Positions 7,808 through 17,013 of a DNA stretch of 64,000 bases are shown here, in pieces. The notes beneath the pieces were generated by a model. The model saw only the letters and a program-made list of their open reading frames with translations, was not told the origin of the DNA and did not search any database. The stretch's first letter is position 1. Every line of letters begins with the position of its first letter. Source of the stretch: Neomicrococcus lactis (GTDB lineage: Bacteria; Actinomycetota; Actinomycetes; Actinomycetales; Micrococcaceae); NCBI RefSeq assembly GCF_014200305.1, contig NZ_JACHBL010000001.1, positions 1,364,001 to 1,428,000 on the forward strand. The letters are read 5' to 3'. Both the position numbers and the translations under genes were made by a program.

Positions 7808-9337
7808 ATGGAAACGCTGCTCATCTCCCCCTCCCCATTGACCGCTCAAGAATTGTTAGAGGTGGCGCGCCTTGATCGCAAGATCGAGCTGTCCCCCGAG
7901 GCATTGAATGCAATGGAGAAGTCTCGTGCGGTCATCGATTCCCTGATTCACGACGAAAAGCCGCATTACGGCGTCTCTACCGGCTTTGGCGCGCTTGCAA
8001 CCATGCACATTCCTGTGCCGATGCGTGCTCAACTGCAGCGGTCGTTGATTCGTTCGCACGCTGCGTCTAGCGGAGCTGAGGTGGATCGCGAAGTCATTCG
8101 TGGACTCATGCTTAACCGTTTGCACACCATGGTCACCGGTCACACCGGCGTTCGTCCCGTGGTGGCGGAAACGTATGCGGCGCTCCTGAACGCCGGCATC
8201 ACCCCTGTAGTGGGCGAATACGGTTCGCTGGGTTGCTCCGGCGATCTCGCGCCTCTCTCCCACTGCGCGCTTGCAGTCATGGGCGAGGGAACAGTGCGCG
8301 ATGCCGCCGGTGTTTCGATGCCTGCCGCTGAAGCCTTGGCAGCCGCCGGAATCACGCCTGTTCAGCTTGCTGAGAAGGAAGGCCTCGCGCTCATCAACGG
8401 CACCGACGGCATGCTCGCGATGCTCGCCATGGCATCCTTGGACATTGCACGTTTGATCGACATTGCAGACCTTGCCGCGGCCATGAGCGTTGAAGGCTTG
8501 CTGGGCACGGACGGCGTTTTTGCCGCCGACCTGCACGCATTGCGTCCGCAGTTTGGACAGGCCGAGTCTGCCGCCGCGATCGCTGGGCACTTGGCTGGTA
8601 GCAAGTTGATTGAGTCCGTCAAGAGCGGCGAGCACGCGTTCACCCGCGTTCAGGACGCCTACTCCTTGCGTTGCGCGCCTCAGGTTCACGGCGCCGTGCG
8701 CTCCACGTTAGCTCACGCTCAGTCTGTGGCGGTTGCCGAGTTTGGCTCCGCGATCGACAACCCAGCCGTCACTTCCGATGGCCGCGTGGAATCCAACGGC
8801 AACTTCCACGGCGCACCTGTAGGCTACGTCTTGGACTTCTTGGCCATTGCTATTGCCGATTTGGCCTCGATGTCCGAGCGCCGCACCGACCGCTTCTTGG
8901 ATAAGGCTCGCTCCCACGGACTCAACCCGTTCTTGGCGGACGATCCAGGCGTCGACTCCGGCCACATGATCGCTCAGTACACGGCCGCCGGCATTGTCTC
9001 CGAGATGAAGCGCCTTGCCGTTCCTGCTTCGGTGGACTCTATTCCTTCTTCCGCCATGCAGGAAGACCACGTGTCCATGGGCTGGGCCGCCGGCCTCAAG
9101 CTTCGCAAGGCCGTTGACGGCGCCGAGCGCGTGCTGGCGATTGAACTGCTGACCGCCGCGCGTGGCTTGGATATGCGTGACGGTGGCGTTGCGAAGTCTC
9201 AGTCTTCGCCGTCCATCACCGCGGCCCGATCCGTGATCCGCACCGTGGTTGAGGGCCCAGGTCCGGACCGCTACATCTCCCCCGAGATCGAAGCAGTGAC
9301 GCAGCTCGTCAAGACCGGGGCTGTGCTGGGGAAGTAG
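7808..9337 (+). CDS. hutH: Histidine ammonia-lyase
   Basis: HutH deaminates L-histidine to trans-urocanate, the entry step of the pathway. The protein has 509 residues, full length. Diagnostic segments are YGVSTGFGALA near residue 56, the MIO-cofactor loop GSLGCSGDLAPLSH near residue 140, ALINGTDGMLAMLA, YSLRCAPQVHGA near residue 285 and NGNFHGAPVGY. The cofactor triad is Cys-Ser-Gly rather than the commoner Ala-Ser-Gly; this variant is allowed in the family signature, so activity is expected. It reads away from the rest of the hut genes, after the solute-binding protein, with a 127-nt gap containing a hairpin. No strong ribosome site is visible before the ATG. Confidence 0.96.
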   Translation: METLLISPSPLTAQELLEVARLDRKIELSPEALNAMEKSRAVIDSLIHDEKPHYGVSTGFGALATMHIPVPMRAQLQRSLIRSHAASSGAEVDREVIRGLMLNRLHTMVTGHTGVRPVVAETYAALLNAGITPVVGEYGSLGCSGDLAPLSHCALAVMGEGTVRDAAGVSMPAAEALAAAGITPVQLAEKEGLALINGTDGMLAMLAMASLDIARLIDIADLAAAMSVEGLLGTDGVFAADLHALRPQFGQAESAAAIAGHLAGSKLIESVKSGEHAFTRVQDAYSLRCAPQVHGAVRSTLAHAQSVAVAEFGSAIDNPAVTSDGRVESNGNFHGAPVGYVLDFLAIAIADLASMSERRTDRFLDKARSHGLNPFLADDPGVDSGHMIAQYTAAGIVSEMKRLAVPASVDSIPSSAMQEDHVSMGWAAGLKLRKAVDGAERVLAIELLTAARGLDMRDGGVAKSQSSPSITAARSVIRTVVEGPGPDRYISPEIEAVTQLVKTGAVLGK

Positions 9338-9359
9338 AACTTCCTCGTTTTGTTCGTTG

Positions 9360-9392
9360 AGAGGGGCGCCAGCTCAAGCCAGTGCCCCCTCT
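9360..9392 (+). terminator. hutH terminator
   Basis: AGAGGGG (9360-9366) pairs with CCCCTCT (9386-9392), followed by TTCGTTATT. It lies 22 nt past the hutH stop and marks the end of the hut region. Confidence 0.7.
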
Positions 9393-9402
9393 TTCGTTAT
9401 TC

Positions 9403-9888
9403 CTAGTTATCCAATTCTTCGAGGGTCTCGGCAGTAATTACTTCAGCCTGGCCAGAGTCCACGATGGCAATCATGTGGAGAGCATCTATCTGCAAGAAGA
9501 GCGCTTCCTCCTCACCTTCTTCGGAGTGATTGAGCCTGGCGTCTTCCCTGGCGATAACCGCTTTTCTGATTGCATCCTGAAAATACGACAGCGACGAGTT
9601 TCCCAAAGAATTCTCGATCCTTCACGCTTCAAGGCTGAGCCTCGCGGCGAGCGCCGCGTCGTCGTCCTTCGCGCCGCTAAGCCCCTCAAACAGTTCACGG
9701 GCCTCAGGAAATTTGCCTTGCAGCCCGAGCGGGCGCGCTGCCTGCGTCCTCAACACTGCCGCGTCAAGTCTCATGCTCTTGGCTGCAGCGGCAGTGAAGC
9801 GCAGTAAAGAACTCGCGGAATCAGCGAAGCCCCACAGTCGGTCCAAATGTCTTTGAACAATCGTCATCTCAGAGAAGGTAGCTGACAT
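9403..9888 (-). pseudogene. TPR-like helical protein gene broken by an in-frame TGA
   Basis: Two open pieces (88 and 67 codons) lie in one and the same frame, separated by TGA at 9624-9622 and a few codons. Read through, they give one continuous helical protein with small-residue patterns typical of tetratricopeptide repeats (RTQAARPLGLQGKFPEARELFEGL; AARLSLEA-stop-RIENSLGN; LFLQIDALHMIAIVD). A CGA-to-TGA change would explain the stop. The C-terminus also ends soon after the DALHMIAIVD segment, where I would expect further repeats. From memory it resembles an actinobacterial TPR protein family; a search is needed to confirm this. It marks the left border of the decayed region. Confidence 0.55.
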
Positions 9889-9929
9889 TCCGTCCAGCAG
9901 ATCCGTACTTTCGGATCACTCGGAGACTT

Positions 9930-10955
9930 CTAACGAACAAAGCGTGAAAACCTGAGCGAAGGCTTCTCTACCAGATGCCAGGAAGCACAAGCGGTAACGC
10001 TTGCCACCAGAAGAGCGATCACAATATGTCCGAAAATCCCCGCGGATGTGCCTAGCAGTAATACGACCAGCTGTTGAGACGGCCACCCATAAAGATAGAT
10101 TCCGTAGGAAATGTCATTACTGGCTCCCAAACGTATAGGCAAACTAGCTCCCAACCCCAGCACCAAATAGGTGAGCGGGATGTGTGCAAACCATCCGGCC
10201 TTATCCCAACCAGCAAGGTTCCAGAGTAAGACAATTGTGACCGCTGAGATCAGAATCAATGTCGAATTCACTCTCACCCAGTTTTTGCCGAAAAATGCGA
10301 CAGAGCCAACCGCAAAATACGCACCCAAGCGAATGAAATTCTCAATCGAATCCGGTGATGCCCCGCTTGCAGCGCGCATAGCAACGGTCAAACCGACCAA
10401 GACAGCTGTCAAGAAACCCATCGCCAGCAGACCGTTACGTCGCACCCACGCAATTGACAAGAAGGAACCGAGCAACAAATAGGCAACAAACTCATAGAAG
10501 AGGGTCCATGCTGTTCCGAGCCACACATGTGGAATTGGGAGACTCGTGAGCGTATTCGCAACTTCATCTTGCACCTGCCACAAGAGTGCATTTCTTATGG
10601 GAAAGCCGAGAGCTGATTTCACCACGAGATTGTCCGGCGTGAAGGCGGCGACCATCGGGGCAAGCACAAATGCGACGACCAATAACGCGACCCAGTATGC
10701 AGGGAAAATTCGCAAAATCCGGCGCCAAAGATACGACCACCAGTTTGAACGAAGTCGCGAACCGGTGATCAGGTAGCCGGAAGCTATAAAGAATCCATTA
10801 ACTGCCCAATTGCCTAATTCGGTCAGCAAATGTCCGGTCGGATCTGGGATTCCCATGATGGGTGTCGTGTGAGCAACGATTACTAATGAGGCGAGGACCA
10901 GGCGAACGAAGTTCAGCGCGTTGTTTCGATCCGCAAGAGCAGTGCCCAGGTTCAT
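9930..10955 (-). CDS. Acyltransferase-3 family membrane protein (surface glycan O-acylation)
   Basis: This integral membrane protein of about 341 residues has the acyltransferase-3 (OafA/YrhL-like) pattern: NALNFVRLVLASLVIVAHT at the start (catalytic-type His in helix 1), GFFIASGYLI, WRRILRIFPAYW, and about ten hydrophobic helices ending in a short basic tail. The ATG at 10955 is preferred (AGGATCGG just upstream) over a longer frame from 11006. It likely adds an acetyl or other acyl group to a surface sugar. A paralogue with the same motifs lies at 22826, so the two bracket the glycosyltransferase array. Confidence 0.85.
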   Translation of the reverse strand: MNLGTALADRNNALNFVRLVLASLVIVAHTTPIMGIPDPTGHLLTELGNWAVNGFFIASGYLITGSRLRSNWWSYLWRRILRIFPAYWVALLVVAFVLAPMVAAFTPDNLVVKSALGFPIRNALLWQVQDEVANTLTSLPIPHVWLGTAWTLFYEFVAYLLLGSFLSIAWVRRNGLLAMGFLTAVLVGLTVAMRAASGASPDSIENFIRLGAYFAVGSVAFFGKNWVRVNSTLILISAVTIVLLWNLAGWDKAGWFAHIPLTYLVLGLGASLPIRLGASNDISYGIYLYGWPSQQLVVLLLGTSAGIFGHIVIALLVASVTACASWHLVEKPSLRFSRFVR

Positions 10956-11163
10956 GGTCCGATCCTGGCGGCCTCGTGTCGTCTTGATGAAACGTGGAAG
11001 TGACAACTGTGTTCATACCGTTCAGTTGTTGGAGATAGTTACTTCATGCAACCCTGAATCCTGCGGTGAAATACACGCGACCACAAAATTCTCTTTGAGA
11101 GCAAATTTTGTCCTACGAGAATCCCACTCTGTGAATTTGGAGCTTGGAATCGAAGGTTCAGGG

Positions 11164-11925
11164 TCATCCTTCTTCAAGGCGAAACCTCTTAGATTTGGCC
11201 ATCCGATTCTTCAATTGCGCACGTTTCCGACGGATCGACGCCAAATACGATGAGGGTGCGTGCCACCATCGCGAACCATGGATTGGCCCCAAATTACGGT
11301 TTGTCTTCTCCAACTCATCTAGGCGCATAAGTTGAAACTCTGGAGAACTACTAGTCACGCTAATGTCGGTCTCAAATCGCGTTCCGCGAATTACGGCATT
11401 CGGCCGCTTCTGTGACAGGAATAAGTAGTCGTCTCCACCCCAGATTTTCATTTCATCGGGAATGGTCACATAGTTTTCGCGTCGCAAAGCCATGAACATC
11501 CCGAATCCGATGGCAACGTGCTCGTAGGTTGCCAGGCGGTGAGTTATTCTTCGTGGTCCGCCCTTGTTGATTATCGAACCGTCGATTCCGACCATCCCGA
11601 ACGTCCCCCTACGAAGAAGCTTTCGAGCGTATTCGAATATTTCGTCATCGAATCTGACATCGTCATTTATTATTGCCAGGTATTGCCCGCGAGCCTCACC
11701 GGCCCCGAGATTCCACGCAGGATTGACGTAGATGTTCTCGTCTTGCTGAATAACCCGTACCTTGGATGACTCACTGGTCAGTGGATCGGTTGAGTTATTT
11801 ATGATGAGCACTTCCAGAACCAAAGGATTCGCGGCGCATTGCTCAATTAGAGTGCGCAGGTCTGGGGAGCGTTGAAGTGTAGGGATAACAACCGAAAACA
11901 CGGGCAACGGCAAACTGGCGCTCAT
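11164..11925 (-). CDS. Small GT2 glycosyltransferase, paralogue 1 of 4
   Basis: This 253-residue GT-A protein begins PVFSVVIPTLQRSPDLRTL (nucleotide-binding strand), continues with VLEVLIINNSTDPL, the shared block ENIYVNPAWNLGAGEARGQ, the metal-site-like IINDDVRFD, and KIWGGDDYLFL near residue 165 (acceptor/catalytic region). No membrane helix is seen. It has the same plan as the genes at 12472, 18594 and 19537 and should transfer a sugar to a surface polymer; donor and acceptor cannot be read from the sequence. A TAGATT box 6 nt before the ATG suggests a leaderless mRNA. It lies in decayed DNA. Confidence 0.85.
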   Translation of the reverse strand: MSASLPLPVFSVVIPTLQRSPDLRTLIEQCAANPLVLEVLIINNSTDPLTSESSKVRVIQQDENIYVNPAWNLGAGEARGQYLAIINDDVRFDDEIFEYARKLLRRGTFGMVGIDGSIINKGGPRRITHRLATYEHVAIGFGMFMALRRENYVTIPDEMKIWGGDDYLFLSQKRPNAVIRGTRFETDISVTSSSPEFQLMRLDELEKTNRNLGPIHGSRWWHAPSSYLASIRRKRAQLKNRMAKSKRFRLEEG

Positions 11926-11931
11926 ATCTAG

Positions 11932-11937
11932 AATCTA
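11932..11937 (-). promoter_or_regulatory. -10 box of GT paralogue 1 (leaderless)
   Basis: TAGATT on the minus strand, 6 nt before the ATG at 11925. The same TANNNT-N6-start spacing recurs before many genes here. Confidence 0.5.
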
Positions 11938-12121
11938 GACGGAACATGGCACTTGCATCTTTAACTGTTACGCAGGCACTATGAAAATGTCGCCTCGAAT
12001 TTGGATCTTTCCAAAGCCGACTCAGAGTCAAACTTAATTAGTTGCCGAAGGCAGCCAAACGATGGCGTTTGGAAGACCCCTACGAAGTTAGTTACCAATA
12101 CTTTGGCTCTGATCTCGAATA

Positions 12122-12447
12122 TTACAGTTCAAGTTTTTTCGCACCGCTACCTAGGTGGCCGTAATTAGTCTTCAACATTCGCTGAGAACGCCAAAAGAGG
12201 TGAAGCCTCACCCATGAAGGGTCGCATCGCAAGAAAACGTAGCGACGTCTCTCAGCATTTGGTTTCGCAACGTCATTGCTGATCTCCCCTGCCAGCAAAC
12301 CAGCTTGGACCTGGTAGTGGGCATCCAGAACACCAAGCGTTTGGAGCTAACCAATAAGGCGACGCTACGTAACTGCTGAACTACTTCCACAATCCATGGA
12401 TAATCTCTAATGGGCTCGTCCGGCTGAAGCTCAATAACTGCCATCAC
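12122..12447 (-). pseudogene. Decayed coding remnant, family not recognised
   Basis: Two overlapping minus-strand frames each look protein-like over part of the stretch. One, starting near 12447, reads AVIELQPDEPIRDYPWIVEV; the other, open from 12346 to TAA at 12124-12122, reads RRRYVFLRCDPSWVRLHLFW and ends with GSGAKKLEL. A frameshift near 12350-12400 would join them. It sits between the divergent GT paralogues 1 and 2, so it may be the rest of a lost sugar-transferase gene. This is weak evidence. Confidence 0.3.
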
Positions 12448-12459
12448 TGAATCTTGGCT

Positions 12460-12465
12460 TAGTCT
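12460..12465 (+). promoter_or_regulatory. -10 box of GT paralogue 2 (leaderless)
   Basis: TAGTCT lies 6 nt before the ATG at 12472, and no purine-rich ribosome site is present. Confidence 0.5.
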
Positions 12466-12471
12466 TTATAA

Positions 12472-13191
12472 ATGAACGTAAGCGTGAAAAGCCCAGTGTT
12501 TTCGGTCATCATTCCAACCCTTCAAAGGTCGGCAGATCTGGATCCGCTTGTAACTCAATGCGCTTCACACCCCCTTGTCATCGAAGTCTTAGTAATTAAT
12601 AATGCTTCCGCACCACTTTCTTGGGACTCTCCCAAAGTCCGCGTGCTACAGCAAGCGGAGAACATTTACGTAAATCCGGCCTGGAACCTTGGAGTAGTTG
12701 AAGCAAAAGGCGAGCTTCTCGCGATATTAAACGACGATCTGTCATTTGATCTCAAAGTTTTCGAGTACTGTGCCGAAGTTCTGGAACGTGGCCGGTTTTC
12801 GATACTGGGTCCTTCGCCCAAGGCTATGAATATGTCTCCGAGGGGGAAGCTGAGGCATCGGTTGACAAGCCTTCATACGGAACCCTTTGGCACGGCAATG
12901 TTTATGAAACGGGAAAACTACGTCCCCATTCCTGAAGATATGAAAATCTGGGGCGGCGACGATTGGCTGATGCTGAATCAACGCAAGCCCGTAGCAGAGT
13001 TACTGGGAGCGGCGTTTCGAACTGAAATGTCCACGACATCCGGTTCTCCTGAATTTCAACGTATGAGAGCAGATGCGAATCGAGTATCCGAAAGGTACCT
13101 CCTACCTCTGCGGGGAAGCCAGCCGTGGCATTTTCCAGCGCGACTAATGACAAGATTGAGAGTATTGCGAGAGAAGAATTTCGGTCGGTAA
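12472..13191 (+). CDS. Small GT2 glycosyltransferase, paralogue 2 of 4
   Basis: The protein has 239 residues with the plan of paralogue 1: FSVIIPTLQRSADLDPL, VIEVLVINNASAPLSWDSPK, ENIYVNPAWNLGVVEAKGE, ILNDDLSFD, and MKIWGGDDWLMLNQ near residue 160. It has no membrane segment. It is divergent from paralogue 1, about 550 bp away, with a decayed remnant between them. It ends with a basic tail (RLRVLREKNFGR). The sugar specificity is unknown; the divergence among copies lies mainly after residue 95, which suggests different acceptors or donors. Confidence 0.85.
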   Translation: MNVSVKSPVFSVIIPTLQRSADLDPLVTQCASHPLVIEVLVINNASAPLSWDSPKVRVLQQAENIYVNPAWNLGVVEAKGELLAILNDDLSFDLKVFEYCAEVLERGRFSILGPSPKAMNMSPRGKLRHRLTSLHTEPFGTAMFMKRENYVPIPEDMKIWGGDDWLMLNQRKPVAELLGAAFRTEMSTTSGSPEFQRMRADANRVSERYLLPLRGSQPWHFPARLMTRLRVLREKNFGR

Positions 13192-13204
13192 GATAGATAG
13201 TCAT

Positions 13205-13636
13205 TTACCTTTGAAATACCTTGAGTCTTCCGGCGACTATGCCGTTCTCGATAAGAGGCGTCTTCATGCCAAGTACAACGTTTCGGTTCATAGGCACTCT
13301 TACTCTCATTCCATCGTTGCCAAGAAGCCCGGCGCGAAAGTCTCGTGCGGTTATTCGAAGAATGAATGATTTCGAATGAGAACGCCATAACGCCGGTTTA
13401 GCTCATTTGTACTACCCAAAGGCTCCTCCGTCGCGTCCTCGAGCGTGCAGCGGGTAATGATCAGCAAACGCAGGAATAATGAAGATTTCTTCGCGACGAA
13501 ATTCCGCCAAGCAACCCGCGTCATTTACGCCGTAGCATTCCGCGCTAAGGATGGAAGCGCAATCTTCGCGGACCCAGCCGCAATGGGTTACCGGTTTTCT
13601 ACATATGAAGACGTTGTACCGAATGATGGGATGCAT
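13205..13636 (-). pseudogene. Possible broken gene, two in-frame stops
   Basis: One minus-strand frame is open from 13636 to 13205 except for TAG at 13414-13412 and a TGA two codons later. Its last part, DFRAGLLGNDGMRVRVPMNR and NVVLGMKTPLIENGIVAG, looks like natural protein. I cannot name a family, and another frame is also partly open here, so this is only a suggestion of a dead gene next to GT paralogue 2. Confidence 0.25.
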
Positions 13637-13663
13637 ACAACTAAATCAAGCATTTCATTCTAG

Positions 13664-14018
13664 CCAAGAGCGTCTTGCTAGCTTTTCGTTCTCCTAAGCT
13701 CAGCCCCGGGCTCTCATCATCTCAATACTGAGCCTTGTTACCTCGCCGGAAATCAAGTCACAGTCGACTTGAAACTTCATTCCACGCACATTGAAAGGCG
13801 ACATACACATAGGCGATTCGAACAATGCACCTCACGTGATAGGCACTGGATGCCTCGGAATTCTGAGCGGATACGCCTGATCATTGGTCGCGGATCTGAC
13901 GTAAAGGTCGACGAAATGAAACCTTATTCGACACAGCGTCGACTTCTAACCTTCAGTGGAACCAGATGCTCTCGAAACCACACTTGGCGCTAACCAAATT
14001 CCCAATATTCCGCGTTAA
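13664..14018. other. Non-coding or fully decayed stretch
   Basis: No convincing open frame, repeat or regulatory signal is seen. Base composition resembles the neighbouring decayed segments. Confidence 0.4.
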
Positions 14019-14834
14019 CTAGTAAAAATCTCCACGAATAATCCGCCAGTTTCTACGTAGTTGATGTGCTCGACCATTATTCCAAGACCTGCCAAAGAAC
14101 CATGGGGCAATAACTTCGCGGCCAGGGTTTAGCTCATCTCCTATGTATCCGCCCCAGTACGAAAACGTCGAGTTTGATATCAGGAGGCGAGGCGCATTTA
14201 CGATCGCATTTAGGTCGTGGGCTACATCTCCATCTTCGTAATCGGCTGGCGCGTACGGCGAAAGAATTGGGCCAAGCTCCGCACGACACCAATCAAGACC
14301 GTCTGAAATGATCAAAAATCTATCGGGTGCTCCATTTGCTTCTACGGATGCTCGAAGTGCATGACGAACATATGAAACTTGATCCATGCCGAATTCTTTT
14401 TCATTGGCCGCTACGGAAAAGTAGTCGCCGCGTCGGACGTTAATGACCATTGAATTTGACTGTTGAAGTACCGGATCTTCGACGATCACGCTGTTCGGGA
14501 GAAGCATCTGGCGAATATATGGTCCATCAATTTCGGCAGAAGTGTAGGCGTCAGCGCTGGGCTTTTCGCCTGACCACGGCATGACCCGCTTGTCAGTAAA
14601 TTTGACTTGATTTCGGGTGACAGAGAGTTGGTCTCGGAGTTCTGGGAAAAGACTCAACGACTCCCTCTGCTTGTCATCGCTCAGAACACGACGCCCTTCC
14701 TCGGAACCCTGGAACGCCCACTCTCCCACATATAGAAGATTTCCAAGGCGCATCCATTCGGGGGTCCACGCTACTGGGCGACCATTTCTGACAATGCCAA
14801 GGGCCGTGGACTTCGCTTTTTGGACGAGACTCAT
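14019..14834 (-). CDS. GT11-like alpha-1,2-fucosyltransferase
   Basis: The protein has 271 residues. The GT11 hallmarks are visible: MVINVRRGDYFS near residue 130 (GDP-fucose-binding motif I), FLIISDGLDWCRAEL near residue 180 (motif II) and LLISNSTFSYWGGYIGDEL near residue 220 (motif III). The expected role is transfer of fucose from GDP-fucose to a galactose-type acceptor on a surface glycan. A second member lies at 54106. No GDP-fucose synthesis genes are in the window, so the donor must come from elsewhere or the donor differs. TAATTT 6 nt before the ATG indicates a leaderless mRNA. Confidence 0.82.
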   Translation of the reverse strand: MSLVQKAKSTALGIVRNGRPVAWTPEWMRLGNLLYVGEWAFQGSEEGRRVLSDDKQRESLSLFPELRDQLSVTRNQVKFTDKRVMPWSGEKPSADAYTSAEIDGPYIRQMLLPNSVIVEDPVLQQSNSMVINVRRGDYFSVAANEKEFGMDQVSYVRHALRASVEANGAPDRFLIISDGLDWCRAELGPILSPYAPADYEDGDVAHDLNAIVNAPRLLISNSTFSYWGGYIGDELNPGREVIAPWFFGRSWNNGRAHQLRRNWRIIRGDFY

Positions 14835-14840
14835 AGGTAC

Positions 14841-14846
14841 AAATTA
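14841..14846 (-). promoter_or_regulatory. -10 box of the GT11 gene (leaderless)
   Basis: TAATTT on the minus strand, 6 nt before the ATG at 14834. Confidence 0.45.
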
Positions 14847-14933
14847 TCGTCGATAACCCCACCCCACTCGATGTATTACGAAGGGACGTTCTAGACATTA
14901 GAGAAGAAACTAGCTCTCAGCTCCATTGCTATA

Positions 14934-15297
14934 GTGTCCGTGAGCTCATCTAATGAGCGCAAAGATTATTGGATAGTTCTGATTGCCGCAGCCGATCGAA
15001 TGAGTTTCAGGGAACTAAGGAGACTTTCAGGCACTAGTCGAGCGCACGTCCGAGGTCATCGATGCCTTGAAGAGATCCAGCCTCGTTATGGGGATAGGCG
15101 CATTTCCAACTCGCAAGTTCCTTGAATCAGCGAGTCCAACTAACCGAGAGAATTTCACACTGCTAAACGCAGAATCTGAGGACCCACTGCATTGTGCGAG
15201 CAAAGCAATTAAGGTTTTTCCGGAGGTACGTTGCACTTCTTTCATTGCGCCGTGGCGATGCGAGTTTGAGTTGTTCCAAGGGACTCGCATCAACTAG
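14934..15297 (+). pseudogene. Possible decayed gene with one frameshift
   Basis: A first frame reads NERKDYWIVLIAAADRMSFR. After a shift near 15050 a second frame reads ERTSEVIDALKRSSLVMGIG and SASPTNRENFTLLNAESEDP before TAG at 15295-15297. The two together look like one protein of about 120 residues, but I cannot assign a family. It may be a remnant of a sugar-modifying gene, given the surroundings. Confidence 0.25.
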
Positions 15298-15362
15298 GTA
15301 AATTGGCGTGCAAAAAGTTGCAGGTGGGATGCTAGCCAGTGATGAGAATAGCATGCTGAAAA

Positions 15363-16207
15363 TCAACGATATTCGTGCTCCGGGTCACTTTCCCAGTGCA
15401 GGTTCTCGTCAATAATCAGGCGCTGCTGAAACTTAAGGCAAAGCGGTTCAAATACGTTTCCCATGATTGAAAACCAAGAAATCGGATAGCCCTCGTTAGT
15501 GCCGAATGGATTCGTGGGTAACTACTGACCTAAAAGTGGTTCAAAATAGTTGAGCCTTCTCTCAACCTCTGAGAGCCACTCCCCTGTAAACGGGTTATTC
15601 GGTCTAAAGGCAAAACAACTGGCATACACGTGGCGGCTGAAGTTTGCGCGCTACTCCCGCGGGAGCTTCCCGCCTAAAGCTGATCCGACGTTGTGAGATC
15701 CCAGCTCTTTCATCCCTCCGCCATGATGGTAAGCGAAATAGGCACGCAAATAGTCGGAACGATGGATTATTGACAGGTTCTCATACGCGGAATGCAAGGG
15801 GTATGACGGGACAATCCAATCATCCAGATTGGCTGGGCTAACGAGTATTACCTCGGCGGTAGAACCCTTCTGCAAGCGCTCCAGAGATTTCAGCCTATTT
15901 TCTGACATTTCATTGGTTCCGGTCCGAAAAAAACAAAAACGCGACGGGGTGCCGGCTTTGGGAAATCCTCGATTGGTAAGGCTGAGTCATACATCAAGTG
16001 ATTGACCGGAAAAGTACTGGATGCGGGAATTTTAAGCGCCCCGTCGCCAAAGTGTGACGTGTGGCGGGCCAAATTGAACTTGTACTCAGTCCGACTGACA
16101 CGAAAGGTCCACCATTTGTCCTTGGTTGCATGAGCCGAGCGTTTGAGATTTCGCGCTCCCAAGTAAACCTCGTGTTTCGCCGTCCGTAGCAGCTGGAGAG
16201 GATTCAT
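15363..16207 (-). pseudogene. Broken capsular-type sugar transferase (one frameshift, two stops)
   Basis: Reading left from 16207, the frame is intact to RRVFVFF near 15930, where a T-rich run (GTTTTTGTTTTTTTCGG on the minus strand) shifts it. The continuing frame reads GTNEMSENRLKSLER, LSIIHRSDYLRAYFAYHHGG, then TAG (15653-15651), then FAFRPNNPFTGEWLSEVERR, then TAG (15524-15522), then TNPFGTNEGYPISW and a final TGA at 15365-15363. The HRSDYLRAYFAYHHGGG segment is the donor/metal region of capsular-polysaccharide and GT32-like sugar transferases. Total span (about 281 codons) is close to full length, so the gene died by point changes rather than deletion. Confidence 0.75.
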
Positions 16208-17013
16208 GTAGAGATTCTAGATGTGCCCTATGTAAGGAGTTCATTTTGGGGCAACTTGTGAGCAGCAGCAGAAGGTTGAGGCTCGACAAGTATGCGGATG
16301 CTGGGACGATCTTTGTAGAGAGAAAAGTGTTGAATTCACTTCAATGTGAATGAAGTAAATCACTCTATTGACTACCTTTGGTCCCATGGTACTTGGAATC
16401 ACCCATTGAGTCGCAAGCACTTACGCTATGCCAACCGAGGCCGTACTCTCAAGCGCCGAATTCGTTAAGGTCACAAAGTCTTCGCCACCTGTCTGCCAAA
16501 CGTTTGAACAGCACCAGCGTTCTGAGGGCTCACATTAAGCGTGGAGTCAAAAGCCAGTCCAGTGGTATTTTTCCGGCAACCCGTCTCGCCGTGTTCCTTA
16601 TCGGTACGAGAGCACATCTTCCGAGTTCACATTGCGTTAGTGGATCAATCGGAAGTGCGTGCTGTCAAAAGCCACCCCGGTTTGAATCTTCTTTTCAGCT
16701 ACATGACAACTGGGCCGTGTATCGCAAGGTTTATCAAAGCTGATTGATAGCGACAGTACAACTACCTGTCCAGGAGACCTTAGAACTCCACCCAGCCCTC
16801 GACTTGGTCATAGCACTTTCGGATTGAACTGAGGAGTGAGATCAGAGGAATTCTCCCTAGAACTTGCTCGCCGGCGCCTAAATGGCGTACCGCGAGCAAT
16901 GAGCCCGGACTGTTTTTCGCCTCATCGATACTGGCGACTAAGTGGCATAGCCCCTACAGCCAATCATATAAGAGCAAGACATCCACCCATGCTCTAACTT
17001 CTATTCAGCTTGA
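16208..17013. other. Long stretch without a recognisable gene
   Basis: About 800 bp between the broken sugar transferase and the secreted protein gene. A 121-codon plus-strand frame (16378-16743) exists, but its protein is rich in Ser, Arg and Pro with no motif, and I judge it chance. No insertion-sequence ends or clean inverted repeats were noticed. It is probably decayed DNA. Confidence 0.4.

Noticed and set aside
8200-8280. Cys-Ser-Gly instead of Ala-Ser-Gly in the HutH cofactor loop
   Set aside because: The family signature allows Ala, Ser or Cys at this place, so it is normal variation rather than an inactive or novel enzyme.
16378-16743. 121-codon open frame in the gap before the secreted protein gene
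   Set aside because: It has no motif, an odd composition (Ser, Arg, Pro), no start signal, and lies in a decayed stretch.
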